From Bacteroidota bacterium (GTDB lineage: Bacteria > Bacteroidota > Ignavibacteria > Ignavibacteriales > Ignavibacteriaceae), in NCBI GenBank assembly GCA_021778375.1, contig JAJYCM010000036.1, positions 1 to 14,956 on the forward strand: 14,956 bases of DNA, given 5' to 3'. Below are positions 13,977-14,956 of this stretch, piece after piece. Within the stretch, counting starts at the first letter, position 1; the number at the start of each line of letters is the position of its first letter. Under the pieces are notes generated by a model, which did no database searches, had not been told where the DNA came from, and saw only the letters and a list, made by a program, of their open reading frames with translations. The translations under genes and the position numbers were made by a program.

Positions 13977-14420
13977 TTATTTAATGGTTGGCTTTCCGGT
14001 AATGTAATTTACCAACTGATCAATAATAAATTCTTTTTCATCAATAACGGCTTTTACAACATCTCCGATTGAAATTAGTCCTATGAGTCTTTCGTTCTCA
14101 TAAACCGGTAAATGTCTAATTCGTTTGTTAATCATCAGAGCCATACAATCTTCGGTGCTTTGTTCCTTGGTGACGTAAAGAACTTTGGAGGACATAATTT
14201 CTCTTACCAGCGTATCTTTTGATAATTTCCCATGCAGAATCACTTTGCGGGCGTAATCACGTTCCGACATAATACCAGCAACCTCACCATTATCTACAGC
14301 CAGCAGTGCGCCGATTTGTTTATCGGCCATAATTTTTAGGGCATCAAAAACAGTGTCATCCGGAGAGATAGTAAAGACTTCGCTGCCTTTCAATTTCAAT
14401 ATTTCGCTAACTGTTTTCAT
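13977..14420 (-). CDS. Two-CBS-domain protein
   Basis: The 147-residue cytoplasmic protein consists of a tandem CBS pair (Bateman module): CBS1 at about 8-60 and CBS2 at about 74-130. Each has the typical entry strand (VFTISPDDTVFDAL, VLYVTKEQSTEDCM) and the G-x-x-S-x-x-D nucleotide-contact motif (GIMSERDY at 49-56, GLISIGDV at 114-121). Such modules bind adenine nucleotides and sense energy state or redox ligands. Stand-alone versions act on unknown partners. AGAAAGG lies 7 bases before the ATG. No effector domain or neighbour reveals its target. Confidence 0.92.
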   Translation of the reverse strand: MKTVSEILKLKGSEVFTISPDDTVFDALKIMADKQIGALLAVDNGEVAGIMSERDYARKVILHGKLSKDTLVREIMSSKVLYVTKEQSTEDCMALMINKRIRHLPVYENERLIGLISIGDVVKAVIDEKEFIIDQLVNYITGKPTIK

Positions 14421-14437
14421 GACGCTGCCTTTCTAAA

Positions 14438-14466
14438 TAATTAAATAAATATTTTTACTAACTCAA
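14438..14466 (-). promoter_or_regulatory. Possible promoter of the CBS gene
   Basis: On the minus strand TTGAGT (14466-14461) and TAATTA (14443-14438) are 17 bases apart, a fair but not strong match in an AT-rich leader. Confidence 0.28.
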
Positions 14467-14497
14467 GTTGACTGCTAGTTTTTATTTAGGAATTAGA

Positions 14498-14560
14498 AAC
14501 CGTTGAAACGGTTAATAAATAAGGTTTTATATTAAGCTACCCACGAATTAAAGTCGTGGG
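14498..14560. repeat. Pair of short hairpins
   Basis: AACCGTT-GA-AACGGTT (14498-14513) and CCCACGA/TCGTGGG (14540-14546, 14554-14560) are perfect 7-bp inverted repeats 26 bases apart. They lie between the CBS promoter region and the MITE-like element. They look like another dispersed structured intergenic repeat; neither has a T-tract. Confidence 0.6.
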
Positions 14561-14590
14561 CTACTTGTTCTGAATAAGTAATTTTTAATA

Positions 14591-14852
14591 TAGGGCACTT
14601 CTAAAAACTTCAATATTTGCCTGCAGGCAGGCAGGTTCCAAATGACAAAAAAAAGATTGTGTCATTTCGACTGAGTCCTCGAAGGAGAAATCCCATGTTC
14701 AATTCGACCATCTAAGCTTTACAAGGGGATTTCTCACCGGCTTAAGCCGGATTCGAAATGACAATTACTTGGATGCCATATCTAAGGAGCTTGCAGACAG
14801 TCAGGTTCTCTGCGTTAAATTTTTATAAATGATAGTTTTTAGAAGTACCCTA
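14591..14852. mobile_element. 262-bp MITE-like element with 19-bp inverted ends and TA flanks
   Basis: The left end TAGGGCACTTCTAAAAACT (14591-14609) and the right end AGTTTTTAGAAGTACCCTA (14834-14852) are reverse complements with one mismatch. Each is flanked outside by TA (14589-14590, 14853-14854), consistent with a TA target duplication as made by IS630/Tc1-type transposases. There is no transposase frame inside. The interior carries an inverted pair of the TCGAAATGAC repeat (14661-14695 reversed, 14724-14763 forward), a perfect 14-bp palindrome CCGGCTTAAGCCGG (14737-14750) and GCCTGCAGGCAGGCAGG near the left end. A non-autonomous element is the best reading. The family is inferred only from TIR and TA. 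Confidence 0.62.
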
Positions 14853-14956
14853 TAGTTAATTACTAATAACTTTCTTTAGTCAAAATATTATTTTTAATGA
14901 AGATTATCAATTAGCCGGGGATAAAAATTTATTTTGGATTATTATTCGGCGCCGGT
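14853..14956. other. Right-edge sequence, nothing assigned
   Basis: This is AT-rich sequence ending in ATTCGGCGCCGGT. No plus-strand start is present. A short minus-strand frame from the edge ends at once (reads PAPNNNPK then stop). It could be the tail of a gene beyond the window, but this cannot be supported. Confidence 0.3.

Overview
This is an AT-rich stretch of a Gram-negative bacterial chromosome. The gene types fit the Bacteroidota/Ignavibacteriota side of the FCB group: a DUF5686-type outer-membrane protein with an N-terminal carboxypeptidase-regulatory-like domain, many Sec signal peptides, a lipobox protein and TlpA-type thioredoxins. The abundance of palindromic intergenic repeats also fits. 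No rRNA or phylogenetic marker is complete here, so the assignment is an inference; the end of radA at the left edge is the only housekeeping gene.

Layout, left to right. The 3' end of radA (1-146) is followed by about 0.9 kb without a gene, holding a multi-hairpin repeat (532-757) and palindromes. Then comes a small RRM-type RNA-binding protein with a strong terminator. A minus-strand run follows: a DUF5686-like outer-membrane protein (1364-3775), a secreted TlpA-like thioredoxin (4144-5346), a PD40-propeller lipoprotein (5424-6437), and a 56-residue ORF (6434-6604) overlapping the lipoprotein start by 4 bases. Upstream are a small four-helix membrane protein (6892-7287) and a second copy of the small-ORF 5' region, frameshifted at a G-tract (7310-7610). 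Next are a repeat-filled interval, a broken thioredoxin-like gene (8082-8397) and a TPR protein (8529-9797).

The 9798-10907 interval has no protein gene I accept. It contains a well-formed candidate small RNA unit: a perfect palindrome, a TTGACA-type promoter, an RNA hairpin and an intrinsic terminator (10375-10519). Downstream are repeat copies and then a secreted 5'-nucleotidase/cyclic phosphodiesterase (10908-12707, plus strand). It converges through a long palindrome on a periplasmic triple-BON protein (12904-13671). A two-CBS-domain protein (13977-14420) follows. The right end carries hairpins and a 262-bp MITE-like element (14591-14852) with 19-bp inverted ends and TA flanks.

Most of the encoded proteins are envelope or periplasmic: outer-membrane barrel, lipoprotein, secreted thioredoxin, TPR, BON and nucleotidase. 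I see no single pathway joining them. The most unusual material is non-coding or very small: the twin small ORFs with a conserved 5' block and diverging 3' ends, the candidate regulated small RNA, the hairpin repeat with compensating stem changes, and the modular dispersed repeats, two of which sit inside the MITE-like element.
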